A stretch of DNA of 38,385 nt from Bacteroidales bacterium UBA3824. Its GTDB lineage: Bacteria; Bacteroidota; Bacteroidia; Bacteroidales; UBA3824. The stretch spans positions 1 through 38,385 of the forward strand of contig DGIK01000226.1 of the NCBI GenBank assembly GCA_002393195.1, read 5' to 3'. The notes under the pieces are model-generated. The model worked only from the letters and a program-made list of their open reading frames with translations. It ran no database searches and was not told the DNA's origin. This document shows positions 7,216 to 14,219 of this stretch, piece after piece. Numbering within the stretch: the stretch's first letter is position 1; each line of letters opens with the position of its first letter. The position numbers and the translations under genes are program-made.

Positions 7216-7233
7216 TTTACCAGATTTTGCCTA
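7216..7233 (+). repeat. Solo copy of the TTTACCAGATTTT-type motif
   Basis: TTTACCAGATTTTGCCTA at this site is nearly the same as the core of the inverted-repeat arms at 7583-7614 and 7703-7735 (TTTACCAGATTTTCCTA). The copies bracket the DUF6140 gene. The core resembles the TTTACCAAATCTA operator-like arms at 18478, 18570 and 24119. Confidence 0.5.
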
Positions 7234-7294
7234 AAAAGAGAAAGTCAAATTTTCTTATTGTTTCTTTGCAAAAATTTTGCCGATTCTTGCGGTT

Positions 7295-7516
7295 TTAGCC
7301 GATTCTTTCCGATTCCAAAATCACTCCGTTCAATGCCCGCATCTGCTGCAAATCCACGCCATAGACGCGCAGGAAGGCATCGCGGACGAGTTGACCTCCG
7401 TTGATTAGAATGGGGTCGGCGAGAATCATCGACGACACTTGGACGCTCATACCAGGTTCAAGTACCTGACCGGCAGCGTACCATAGCTTCTTTACTGTTA
7501 TTTTGTACAGTGCCAT
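7295..7516 (-). CDS. DUF6140-like small protein (73 aa)
   Basis: An open frame reaches back to 7663, but the ATG at 7516 gives MALYKITVKKLWYAAGQVLE, which fits the usual start of this Bacteroidetes family (MALY.ITVK...LEKGMSVEV). The rest (GMSVQVSSMILADPILINGG, QLVRDAFLRVYGVDLQQMRA) matches the family pattern of NGGQ..VDAF.R.YG.D. The family has about 70 residues and no known role; such genes often lie in accessory or phage-like regions. The codons upstream of 7516 lie partly in an inverted-repeat arm and look non-coding. No Shine-Dalgarno sequence is visible. It points toward the cassette at 7154 but is separated from it by 140 bases. Confidence 0.65.
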   Translation of the reverse strand: MALYKITVKKLWYAAGQVLEPGMSVQVSSMILADPILINGGQLVRDAFLRVYGVDLQQMRALNGVILESERIG

Positions 7517-7582
7517 AATAAGTAGGTTTAAGTAATTAAACAATTGTCCTCCGTGTACAACAAAGGCGCGAAACACCTTTAT

Positions 7583-7735
7583 CCTTGTAGGAGGCTCTGG
7601 TAAACCTTTGTCAGAGATAAAAAGAATGGTATTCCGCGCCGAAATATATTCCGCCCACGTCAACGGGCAAAACTACTTCCATTTATATCCGCATCCGCCG
7701 CCCTGACAAAAAATTTACCAGATTTTCCTACAAGG
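7583..7735. repeat. Imperfect 32/33-bp inverted repeat element
   Basis: The left arm 7583-7614 starts CCTTGTAGGA and contains CTGGTAAA and TTTGTCAG; the right arm 7703-7735 is its reverse complement with a few changes in the middle. About 88 bp lie between the arms, including smaller symmetric pieces (GCCC/GGGC at 7661-7673). The element occupies the 440-bp space between the DUF6140 gene and the orphan gene at 7959; apart from it I see only an A/T-rich leader there. It could be a miniature mobile element or a paired operator. Confidence 0.55.
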
Positions 7736-7932
7736 CTGCGGATTTGTTGCCGCAAATATAAATCCAAAGAACGGAATACCAAAATTTTTTTGCAACTTTT
7801 TTTAGTCGCAAATTTCGATACAAAGAAAATGCAAGTTTTTCTGTCCTCAAAATTTTTTGCCGATGTTTTGTGTGATTTGGCAGTATTTCGTAAATAATCA
7901 CACTAAATGCGAGGGTTTGGGGAAATTTTTTA

Positions 7933-7940
7933 TAACTTTG
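7933..7940 (+). promoter_or_regulatory. -7 element of the orphan 447-residue gene
   Basis: TAACTTTG matches the Bacteroidetes -7 consensus TAnnTTTG. A TTTG lies at 7916-7919, but the 13-nt spacing is shorter than usual, so only the -7 box is firm. Transcription would begin a few bases on, leaving a leader of about 15 nt before the ATG at 7959, which argues against the upstream in-frame start at 7857. Confidence 0.5.
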
Positions 7941-7958
7941 CGCAAAAATCCACCGACA

Positions 7959-9302
7959 ATGATACCAAACGACTTCATCACAGACCTCAACGCCATTAAC
8001 CGCACCTATCTGTATTTCAACGATAGGAAGGAGTTGGAAGATTTTACGGGCATTAGTTTTTCCAACAACAATACTGCTGCAAAAGCAAGTTTTGAAAAGC
8101 GTTACACCGCCTTCCAAAAACTCGCTGACGACGCGCAAAAGATATACGGCATCGACCTGAAACAACTGCTCGAAATCTATGCAGAATTATCCGAAACGAT
8201 AGCGGCAGAAAAACCGTCATTGTCCAAGAAATCAAATATTTACGAATTGTTGGATTCTTTCATATTTGACGGCGAAATTGCGGATTACAGTCTCAGGATG
8301 GCGGTTATGATTTTGATATTGACCAAACTTCTGCCAAAATTCAATTCGCGCATGGGTTCGGTGGAAAATTTGCTGGAGGATTTTGAAAAGTTTTATGCTT
8401 TGATGGACGATTATTGCAAGGCTACTGGCAAAATTACGTATGGTTATATCGACATTCACCGTGAAGCTTTGTATGCGGCAGACCCCAAAAAATTGTCGAG
8501 GATAATGCTGATTTCTATTGCGGCGGATGTGTTGTTGACGATTCGCAATTACAACAATGAAAAGTCCAAATATGCCGCCGCCGCAAAGTTCCGAAACGAA
8601 GTCTATGATTTGACCGGCATTTATTGTAATTATGACGGAGACAACACCCGCGATTTTTGGCTTTTGGAATATGACGACGATGAGCGCAAAAACTATTTCT
8701 TGTCGCATTATGTAAAAGTCGATGAGCATTATGAATATACTATATATCAGATGTTTATAAAAGATTTTCGCGGATTGAATCATTTCACAATAATGAGCGA
8801 AAAGTACGCCCGAAAATGGTGCGAGAACGGCTATTCACAAGACGAAGAAGCCTCGTTTTGGGTTGATTTTTCCCGCAAGCCTACCAATATTTACAAATCT
8901 GACGACAAGACAATCAAAAAACTCACTTTTGACCGTGTCAGCAGCATGGGATTCGACATCAATTTGACTGAACTTTACCGTGTGGAAAATTCAGACCCTT
9001 ACGTGAAATTAATCGAAAATGCTGTCTTGACCACCGACCCTAAATATCTATACTTCAAGTCGGGCAAACTCACTGCCATAACGGAGGATTATTTGTGTTT
9101 TGACTTGCCCGACGATGTCCGCGCCGCACTCAATACAAATCAGACCTCTATAAAAATCCGCCGCGAAAACGAATTGGCGTGTTACGAAAGCATCAATTCT
9201 GATGTTTGTTTCGCGGTGTTTGCCGATGGTGCGGTGTATTTGGCGTTTTACAATTTAAACAAGTTTTACGATGTGAGGAAGATTATTGACTCTATAGAAT
9301 AA
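7959..9302 (+). CDS. Orphan cytoplasmic protein, unknown function (447 aa)
   Basis: The frame is open from 7857, but the start at 7959 (MIPNDFITDLNAINRTYLYF) sits right after the TAACTTTG promoter box and is preferred. There is no signal peptide. The chain is mixed alpha/beta, rich in D, K, Y and N, with a fairly hydrophobic helix pair near the first third (YSLRMAVMILILTKLLPKFN; LSRIMLISIAADVLLTIRNY). I recognise no domain and no catalytic motif. A + T content and codon use are higher in A/T than in htpG or uvrA, which fits an accessory gene. It stands alone: the gene before it points away, and the toxin-antitoxin pair behind it has its own promoter. Confidence 0.7.
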   Translation: MIPNDFITDLNAINRTYLYFNDRKELEDFTGISFSNNNTAAKASFEKRYTAFQKLADDAQKIYGIDLKQLLEIYAELSETIAAEKPSLSKKSNIYELLDSFIFDGEIADYSLRMAVMILILTKLLPKFNSRMGSVENLLEDFEKFYALMDDYCKATGKITYGYIDIHREALYAADPKKLSRIMLISIAADVLLTIRNYNNEKSKYAAAAKFRNEVYDLTGIYCNYDGDNTRDFWLLEYDDDERKNYFLSHYVKVDEHYEYTIYQMFIKDFRGLNHFTIMSEKYARKWCENGYSQDEEASFWVDFSRKPTNIYKSDDKTIKKLTFDRVSSMGFDINLTELYRVENSDPYVKLIENAVLTTDPKYLYFKSGKLTAITEDYLCFDLPDDVRAALNTNQTSIKIRRENELACYESINSDVCFAVFADGAVYLAFYNLNKFYDVRKIIDSIE

Positions 9303-9333
9303 CCGTGTTCCGTGAAAAAAAATTGCGGGAAAC

Positions 9334-9365
9334 ATTGAATAATTAAAAGATAATATTTACATTTG
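9334..9365 (+). promoter_or_regulatory. Promoter of the toxin-antitoxin operon
   Basis: TACATTTG (9358-9365) matches the -7 consensus; ATTG at 9334-9337, 20 nt upstream, is one base off the -33 TTTG. The first start codon follows 23 nt downstream. Confidence 0.55.
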
Positions 9366-9388
9366 CGGACACTAAATTTGATTGCATT

Positions 9389-9577
9389 ATGAATACAGCA
9401 GTGTCATATAATCTTAAACCTTATACACGTGAGGAACTGATAGCACGTGCGGAGGAAGGTCGCCGTCAGATTGCTATGGGCAATTATCTGACCAATGATG
9501 AGGTATTTAGGGAAATTGCAGAGGAACTTGGCATCGAATTGCCTGAATTGGAAATGCAACTTGAAGAAGCCGTATGA
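9389..9577 (+). CDS. Antitoxin of a RelE/ParE-type toxin-antitoxin pair (62 aa)
   Basis: The product starts MNTAVSYNLKPYTREELIAR and is short, acidic and helical, ending ELPELEMQLEEAV. Such a protein in front of a RelE/ParE toxin is the antitoxin: its N-terminal part should dimerise and bind the operon promoter and its C-terminal helix should wrap the toxin. The pattern TREELIARAEEGRRQIAMGN recalls Bacteroidetes antitoxins that begin with a TKEEL..R.E....I..G segment. The stop TGA overlaps the toxin ATG by ATGA (9574-9577), so synthesis is coupled. No clear ribbon-helix-helix motif can be named, so its DNA-binding class is open. Confidence 0.75.
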   Translation: MNTAVSYNLKPYTREELIARAEEGRRQIAMGNYLTNDEVFREIAEELGIELPELEMQLEEAV

Positions 9578-9888
9578 AAAAGGTAAAATGGAATCCTCGT
9601 GCCAAAGATAAATTTAGCGATACGGCACTTTTTATTAAGAAAACATTTGGGGCTTTGGTCGCAACTAATTTTGTGAAAGAAGTTCATCAGACAGTAAGGT
9701 ATATTCGTAATAATCCTGGTATTGGAGCAGCCGAAAGATACCTTGAAGGAACTTCTGTTTTGTATAGAAGTATAGTGGTGCAACGACTTAACAAAATAAT
9801 CTATTGGGTGAATGATGATGTCATTGAAATAGTTGATTTTTGGGATTGTCGCCGTGAACCAATAGCACAAGCGGCGCATCTTAAATAG
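9574..9888 (+). CDS. RelE/ParE-superfamily toxin (104 aa)
   Basis: The protein MKKVKWNPRAKDKFSDTALF has the layout of the RelE/ParE fold: an N-terminal strand and two long helices (KFSDTALFIKKTFGALVATN, EVHQTVRYIRNNPGIG), then a strand-rich half with SVLYRSIVVQRLNKIIYWV and VIEIVDFWDCRREP. The motif R-S-I-V....NKIIYWV..D.IEIVDFWDCRR is typical of Bacteroidetes members. RelE members cut mRNA on the ribosome and ParE members poison gyrase; the sequence does not decide between them. It ends 10 bases before a strong terminator shared with htpG on the other strand. Confidence 0.8.
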   Translation: MKKVKWNPRAKDKFSDTALFIKKTFGALVATNFVKEVHQTVRYIRNNPGIGAAERYLEGTSVLYRSIVVQRLNKIIYWVNDDVIEIVDFWDCRREPIAQAAHLK

Positions 9889-9900
9889 TTGTTATAAAAA

Positions 9901-9937
9901 AAGCCCAGAACGATGCATCTAAACATCTTCTGGGCTT
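9901..9937. terminator. Bidirectional terminator between the toxin gene and htpG
   Basis: AAGCCCAGAA (9901-9910) pairs with TTCTGGGCTT (9928-9937), extended inside by GATG/CATC. A run of A precedes it and a run of T follows it, so it can stop the toxin operon on the plus strand and htpG on the minus strand. Confidence 0.85.
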
Positions 9938-9965
9938 TTTGTATGTAGGCTCTGAATAAAAAAAA

Positions 9966-12029
9966 CTATTTTCCTATCAGTTCCACGCTGCGTTTAACGA
10001 ACTTCGTGAGGTCTTCGCCACGGAGCATGTTGTTGGCGAGGAGGGCGAGGTCGATGAGCTGCTTGACGAGCTTGTTGCCGGCTGCAAAATTCTCAAAGAG
10101 TCCTTTGCGGCGGTTGTCGATTTCGTCGATTTTCTTCTGCAACTCGTTTTTCTTGTCCTTTTCCTCGGTGGAGATTTCCTCGTCTTTCTTGTCCTTGGTG
10201 AGTTTTTCGAGGCTTTCGAGATCCGATTTGAGCGGCGCGAGTTCTTTTTCGAGACCTGACACTTCGTCAGCGGTGGCAGCCTTGGCGTCGGCGATGAGCT
10301 GCTTAACGAGCGGGTGCGCTTCGTTGACAACGAGGTTGAGATTGTCGGGCAGGTTGTTGTAGAAGCTTGATTCGGGACCGCCGAGTTTGCCCATATCCTT
10401 CATACGGCGCATAAATTCGCTCTGTGTGATTATGACAGGCATGTCGTCGGCAGAGAGTGTGTCAAACTCCACTGTGAAATTCTTCTTGGAATCCTTGGGC
10501 GTCTGGCTGTCGAAGATGGCTGAATAGTCCTTCTTCTCTGCGTCGGTGAGTTGCGAAACGGGGTTGTCGTCCTTGCGGATGAGTTTGTCCAACGTGTCGG
10601 AATCCACGCGCATGAAACGGATGTCCTGGTTCTTTTGTTCGATTTGGTTGATGAAATGGGCGTCGAAAGCCGAATCCATCACCAAAACATCGTAGCCCTT
10701 CTCCTTGGCGGCGGATACAAATGAATATTGCTCCTCCTTGTCGGTGGCGTAGAGCGCGATTACGGTCTTGTTTTTGTCGGTCTGGTTGTCCTTGATGATG
10801 TTTTTGTACTCGTCGAATGTGAAATACTTGCCCTCTGTGTTCTTGTAGAGGAAGAAGTCCTTAGCCGACTCGTAAAACTTGTCGTTGGTCAACATGCCGT
10901 ACTGTATAAAGAGTTTGAGGTCGTCCCATTTCTTCTCGAAGTCGTCGCGGTGGTTTTTGAAGAGGTCGGTGAGTTTGTCCGAAACCTTTTTGGTGATATG
11001 GTTGCTGATTTTCTTGACGTTGGAATCGCTCTGCAAGTAGCTCCTCGATACGTTCAATGGAATGTCGGGCGAATCCAAAACGCCGTGCAGCAATGTCAAG
11101 AACTCAGGCACGATGCCTTCCACGCTGTCCGTTACGAATACCTGGTTGCAGTAGAGTTGGATTTTATTCTTCTGTACTTCGAGGTTGGTGCGGATTTTCG
11201 GGAAGTAGAGTATGCCCGTCAGGTTGAACGGGTAATCTACGTTCAAGTGGATATTGAAGAGCGGGTCTTCGTATGTGCCGGGGTAGAGTTTCTTGTAGAA
11301 CGCCTTGTAGTCCTCGTCCTTGAGGTCGGCGGGTTTCTTGAGCCAGAGAGGTTCGGTGTCGTTTACAATCTTGTCCTTGCCGGTCTCCACGTATTTGTCG
11401 TCCTTCCATTCCTTCTCCTTGCCAAATCCGATGGCAACGGGCAAAAACATGCAATACTTTTTGAGCAGACCCTCGATTTTGCTGTCTTCGAGGTATTCGG
11501 TAGAATCTGCGTCGATGTGGAGTATGATGTCGGTGCCGCGGTCGGTGCGGTCGGCGTCTTCCATTGTGTATTCAGGGCTGCCGTCGCAAGTCCATTTAAC
11601 AGCCTTTGTGTCTGGCTGCCAGCTCTTTGTGATTATTTCTACCTTCTCTGACACCATGAATGCGGAATAGAAACCGAGGCCGAAGTGTCCGATGATGGCG
11701 TCGATGGAGTCCTTGTATTTTTCGAGGAAGTCGCCCGCCGACGAGAATGCAATCTGGTTGATGTACTTATCAACTTCTTCGGCTGTCATACCGATGCCGT
11801 GGTCTGATACGGTGATGGTCTTGGCTTCCTTGTCAACCTTTACCCTTACGGTAAGGTCGCCGAGTTCTTCCTTGAGTTCGCCTTTGCGGGCGAGAGCCTT
11901 TACTTTTGTGGTGGCGTCCACTGCGTTGGAGACAAGCTCCCTCAGAAATATTTCTTGCTCCGAATAGAGAAATTTTTTGATTACCGGGAATATGTTTTCA
12001 CTGGTAACGCCTATTTTTCCTGTTGACAT
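9966..12029 (-). CDS. htpG: Chaperone HtpG (bacterial Hsp90), 687 aa
   Basis: HtpG is a cytosolic ATP-dependent homodimeric chaperone. The start MSTGKIGVTSENIFPVIKKF is preceded by an A-rich leader. The GHKL ATPase domain is complete: LRELVSNAVDATTK (residues 29-42, with catalytic Glu31 and the Mg-binding Asn35), DHGIGM (76-81), and the ATP-lid motif IIGHFGLGFYSAF (112-124). The middle domain carries the conserved NVSRSYLQSD with its arginine. A Lys/Glu-rich segment (KLTKDKKDEEISTEEKDKKN) lies in the C-terminal part before the dimerisation helices. The length is slightly longer than the usual 625-680 residues, as is common in Bacteroidetes. I found no CIRCE operator upstream. It ends in TAG facing the shared terminator at 9901. 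Confidence 0.97.
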   Translation of the reverse strand: MSTGKIGVTSENIFPVIKKFLYSEQEIFLRELVSNAVDATTKVKALARKGELKEELGDLTVRVKVDKEAKTITVSDHGIGMTAEEVDKYINQIAFSSAGDFLEKYKDSIDAIIGHFGLGFYSAFMVSEKVEIITKSWQPDTKAVKWTCDGSPEYTMEDADRTDRGTDIILHIDADSTEYLEDSKIEGLLKKYCMFLPVAIGFGKEKEWKDDKYVETGKDKIVNDTEPLWLKKPADLKDEDYKAFYKKLYPGTYEDPLFNIHLNVDYPFNLTGILYFPKIRTNLEVQKNKIQLYCNQVFVTDSVEGIVPEFLTLLHGVLDSPDIPLNVSRSYLQSDSNVKKISNHITKKVSDKLTDLFKNHRDDFEKKWDDLKLFIQYGMLTNDKFYESAKDFFLYKNTEGKYFTFDEYKNIIKDNQTDKNKTVIALYATDKEEQYSFVSAAKEKGYDVLVMDSAFDAHFINQIEQKNQDIRFMRVDSDTLDKLIRKDDNPVSQLTDAEKKDYSAIFDSQTPKDSKKNFTVEFDTLSADDMPVIITQSEFMRRMKDMGKLGGPESSFYNNLPDNLNLVVNEAHPLVKQLIADAKAATADEVSGLEKELAPLKSDLESLEKLTKDKKDEEISTEEKDKKNELQKKIDEIDNRRKGLFENFAAGNKLVKQLIDLALLANNMLRGEDLTKFVKRSVELIGK

Positions 12030-12175
12030 TTTTTCTTATTTAATGATTTGTTGATTATCTGATTTGTTGATTTGCAATGGTTGTGCCGAAGTAATTTTTA
12101 TGACAGGATGGCAGAAGATGGCGAGTTTTTGGCAGTGAGCGTGGCAGAAACTCTGACAAAAGGGCGTGCATTTTT

Positions 12176-12226
12176 GCGATTTCCGTGCGCGTGCGATTTC
12201 CGTGCGCGTGCGATTTCCGTGCGCTT
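12176..12226 (+). repeat. Three tandem 17-bp units
   Basis: The unit GCGATTTCCGTGCGCGT occurs at 12176-12192 and 12193-12209 and, with one change, at 12210-12226. The third unit overlaps the left arm of the large palindrome at 12217. It is direct and gapless, so it is a tandem repeat rather than a CRISPR. Confidence 0.85.
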
Positions 12227-12322
12227 ACGCACACGGCTTAGATATGCCGCCCCTTTGGGGCTACACGGCAAGGCAAAGCCCCAAAGGGGCGAAAACGCCA
12301 AGCCGTGTGCGTGAGCGCACGG
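12217..12322. repeat. Nested palindrome (REP/MITE-like) between htpG and upp
   Basis: The outer arms 12217-12239 and 12300-12322 are 23-bp inverted copies with one mismatch; the left arm contains GCGCTTACGCACACGGCTT. Inside lies a perfect 14-bp inverted pair, GCCCCTTTGGGGCT (12249-12262) and AGCCCCAAAGGGGC (12277-12290). Together they can fold into a cruciform or RNA hairpin of about 106 nt. It is much richer in G+C than the flanking A/T-rich units. Both genes next to it read on the minus strand. Confidence 0.85.
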
Positions 12323-12435
12323 AAATAAAAACGCACACGGCAATAAAAATGTACGGCAATAAAAATGCATGGCAATAAAAATGCATGGCAATAAAAATGC
12401 ATGGCAATAAAAAACGCACGGAAACAAATAATTAC
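12321..12435 (+). repeat. Tandem 16-bp AT-rich units ending at the upp stop codon
   Basis: Seven degenerate units follow one another. Three are identical, GGCAATAAAAATGCAT (12355-12402); the flanking ones differ slightly (GGCAATAAAAATGTAC, GGCAATAAAAAACGCAC) and the last runs into the upp stop codon. Each GGCAATAAAAATG unit looks like a copy of one half of the palindrome edge. Copy number probably varies between strains. Confidence 0.8.
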
Positions 12436-13079
12436 AATTTCTGTCCGTAGCAGAGGTCGCCAGCGTCGCCGAGGCCGGGCACGATGTAGCCGTGGCTGTT
12501 GATGATAGGGTCGCAGGCGGCGGTCCATATTTCGCAGTGGTCGCCAAAATTTTTCTGTATGGTCTCCACGCCCTGACGGCTGCTGATGATGGACGCAAAA
12601 AAGATTTTGTTTGGCTTGCCGTTGCGGAGCAGGCAGTTGACGGCGGTAACGATGCTTGCGCCTGTTGCGAGCATCGGGTCCACGAGCAGGAGAGTCTTGC
12701 CATCGATGTTGGGGCACGCCATGTATTCGGCTTTTATCTCAAAACTGCCGTCGTCCTTGTAACTGCGATAGGCGGAGAGGAAGGCGTTTTCGGCATTGTC
12801 AAAAACATCCAAAAATCCCTCGTGCATTGGCAGGGCGGCGCGCAGGATGCTTGCAATTACTATCGAGTCCGATACTACGTCGCATTTGGCTGTGCCGAGA
12901 GGAGTGGTAACGTCGATATTTTTGTAATTCAACGACTTGCCAATCTCGTATGCAAGAGTATGGGAGATACGGCGGATGTTGTTGCGGAATCTCTGTGAAT
13001 CCTTCTGGATATTGACGTCGCGGAGCTGCATTATCCAGTTGCTCACGGGCGACGGGGTGTCTGTAAGGCAATGTAACAT
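12432..13079 (-). CDS. upp: Uracil phosphoribosyltransferase
   Basis: The enzyme makes UMP from uracil and PRPP in pyrimidine salvage, in the cytoplasm. The 215-residue length matches the family. The PRPP-binding loop is VDPMLATGASI (residues 133-143), and the uracil-binding C-terminal motif GYIVPGLGDAGDLCYG (197-212) is complete. The conserved S.LRAALPMHEG segment lies at residues 77-88. The ATG at 13079 is preceded by a leader of about 45 nt from a TAAATTTG box. It is divergent from miaA. The stop codon lies inside the last unit of the AT-rich tandem repeat, so the mRNA 3' end must carry at least part of the repeats and the big palindrome. Confidence 0.95.
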   Translation of the reverse strand: MLHCLTDTPSPVSNWIMQLRDVNIQKDSQRFRNNIRRISHTLAYEIGKSLNYKNIDVTTPLGTAKCDVVSDSIVIASILRAALPMHEGFLDVFDNAENAFLSAYRSYKDDGSFEIKAEYMACPNIDGKTLLLVDPMLATGASIVTAVNCLLRNGKPNKIFFASIISSRQGVETIQKNFGDHCEIWTAACDPIINSHGYIVPGLGDAGDLCYGQKL

Positions 13080-13129
13080 GATTATGGGTGGTGTTTGATG
13101 TTTGCAATTGTGTTTGTGTTTACACGCCC

Positions 13130-13137
13130 CAAATTTA
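13130..13137 (-). promoter_or_regulatory. -7 element for upp
   Basis: On the minus strand TAAATTTG matches TAnnTTTG. No TTTG occurs at the proper distance upstream, so only this half is supported. Confidence 0.4.
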
Positions 13138-13250
13138 CAACAAATTGGAATATTGTGAAACTTTTATTTGTTGCCGCCGTGAAAAAAAAGTTGGATAACT
13201 CGCCAAAACTCATTAATATTGTACTCCCAAAAAAAATCAGTGATTGCATC

Positions 13251-14144
13251 TTGAAACGACTCATCATAATCCTCGGCCCCACAGCCTCGGGCAAGACCGA
13301 CATGGCGGTGAATATTGCGCAACAACTTGATACAGAAATAATTTCGGCAGATTCTCGCCAAATATTCAAGGAAATGCGCATTGGGACAGCCGTGCCCGAC
13401 CGAGAAACTCTGCGCAAGGTCAAGCATCATCTCATCCAAAATCATTCTGTAACAGAATATTACAATGTCTATAAATACGAGCAGGAAGTGCTCCATCTGT
13501 TGCAAAACGACATTTTCAGACGCAAGGACGTAGCCGTAATGTGCGGAGGGTCGATGCTTTATATTGATGCTGTCTGTAACGGCATCGACCTCGCGCCCGA
13601 CCCCGACGAAAATCTCCGTGCAGCACTTTGGCAACGATTTGAAACGGAAGGTTTGGAGCCATTGAAATCACAATTGAAGCTCCTCGACCCCGCGTATTAC
13701 GACACCTGCGACCTCCACAACCATACACGCATCATCAAGGCGTTGGAAGTATGCATTCAGACTGGCAAACCGTATTCGAGTTTCAGGACGGGTGTCAAGA
13801 AGGAGCGCGATTTTGAGATAATTAAGATAGGCATCAATTATCCGCGCGAAATCCTCCACGACCGCATCAACCGCCGTGTAGATATGATGATGGGGGAGGG
13901 GCTTTTGGACGAGGTGCGCTCGCTCGTGCAATACCGCAATCTGATGCCGCTCAATACCGTGGGTTACAAGGAGTTGTTTGATTATCTCGACGGCAATACC
14001 GACCTCGATACAGCCGTCAATCTCATCAAACGCAACACCCGCCGATACGCCAAAAAACAGATTACGTGGTTCAATAAGACCATCGCCGGACATTGGTACA
14101 ATCCGGCAGAGGATGAGGCGGCGATAATGGAGTTGTGCAAATGA
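13251..14144 (+). CDS. miaA: tRNA dimethylallyltransferase MiaA
   Basis: MiaA transfers the dimethylallyl group to N6 of A37 in tRNAs that read UNN codons. The frame is open from 13095, but residues upstream of 13251 do not look like the family; a TTG at 13251 gives LKRLIIILGPTASGKTDMAV, so the P-loop GPTASGKT falls at residues 9-16 as in other MiaA, and the length becomes 297, close to the usual 300. Further motifs are ISADSRQIFKEMRIGT, the VMCGGSMLYIDAVCNGI loop, and a C-terminal RRYAKKQITWF segment. There is no ATG or GTG nearer than the GTG at 13179, so the start is unsettled. The stop is TGA, which shows that TGA ends translation in this organism. Confidence 0.92.
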   Translation: MKRLIIILGPTASGKTDMAVNIAQQLDTEIISADSRQIFKEMRIGTAVPDRETLRKVKHHLIQNHSVTEYYNVYKYEQEVLHLLQNDIFRRKDVAVMCGGSMLYIDAVCNGIDLAPDPDENLRAALWQRFETEGLEPLKSQLKLLDPAYYDTCDLHNHTRIIKALEVCIQTGKPYSSFRTGVKKERDFEIIKIGINYPREILHDRINRRVDMMMGEGLLDEVRSLVQYRNLMPLNTVGYKELFDYLDGNTDLDTAVNLIKRNTRRYAKKQITWFNKTIAGHWYNPAEDEAAIMELCK

Positions 14145-14163
14145 CGTATTTTTCGCGGAGGAT

Positions 14164-14198
14164 TTTGCCCTCTATCTCAAAAAAAATTACTATCTTTG
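14164..14198 (+). promoter_or_regulatory. Promoter of the Mrp/ApbC gene
   Basis: TTTG (14164-14167), 23 nt, TATCTTTG (14191-14198). The -7 box is perfect and the spacing slightly long; it is the same TTTG-N23 arrangement as at 18596 and 24079. It begins 20 bases after the miaA stop and leaves a leader of about 15 nt. Confidence 0.55.
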
Positions 14199-14219
14199 GC
14201 GCGCAAAAATTAATGGATT

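Noticed and set aside
10728..11651. Plus-strand open frame of 307 codons opposite htpG
   Set aside because: The repetitive V/E/F-rich product mirrors the codon use of htpG on the other strand; no promoter or start signal.
12176..12435. CRISPR-like array (short direct repeats in a row)
   Set aside because: The units are contiguous with no unique spacers and differ in length on either side of the palindrome; no cas gene is near. They are tandem repeats.
12098..12703. Minus-strand frames (about 201 and 159 codons) crossing the htpG-upp repeats
   Set aside because: They run through tandem repeats and out of frame over upp; the low-complexity products arise from the repeats.
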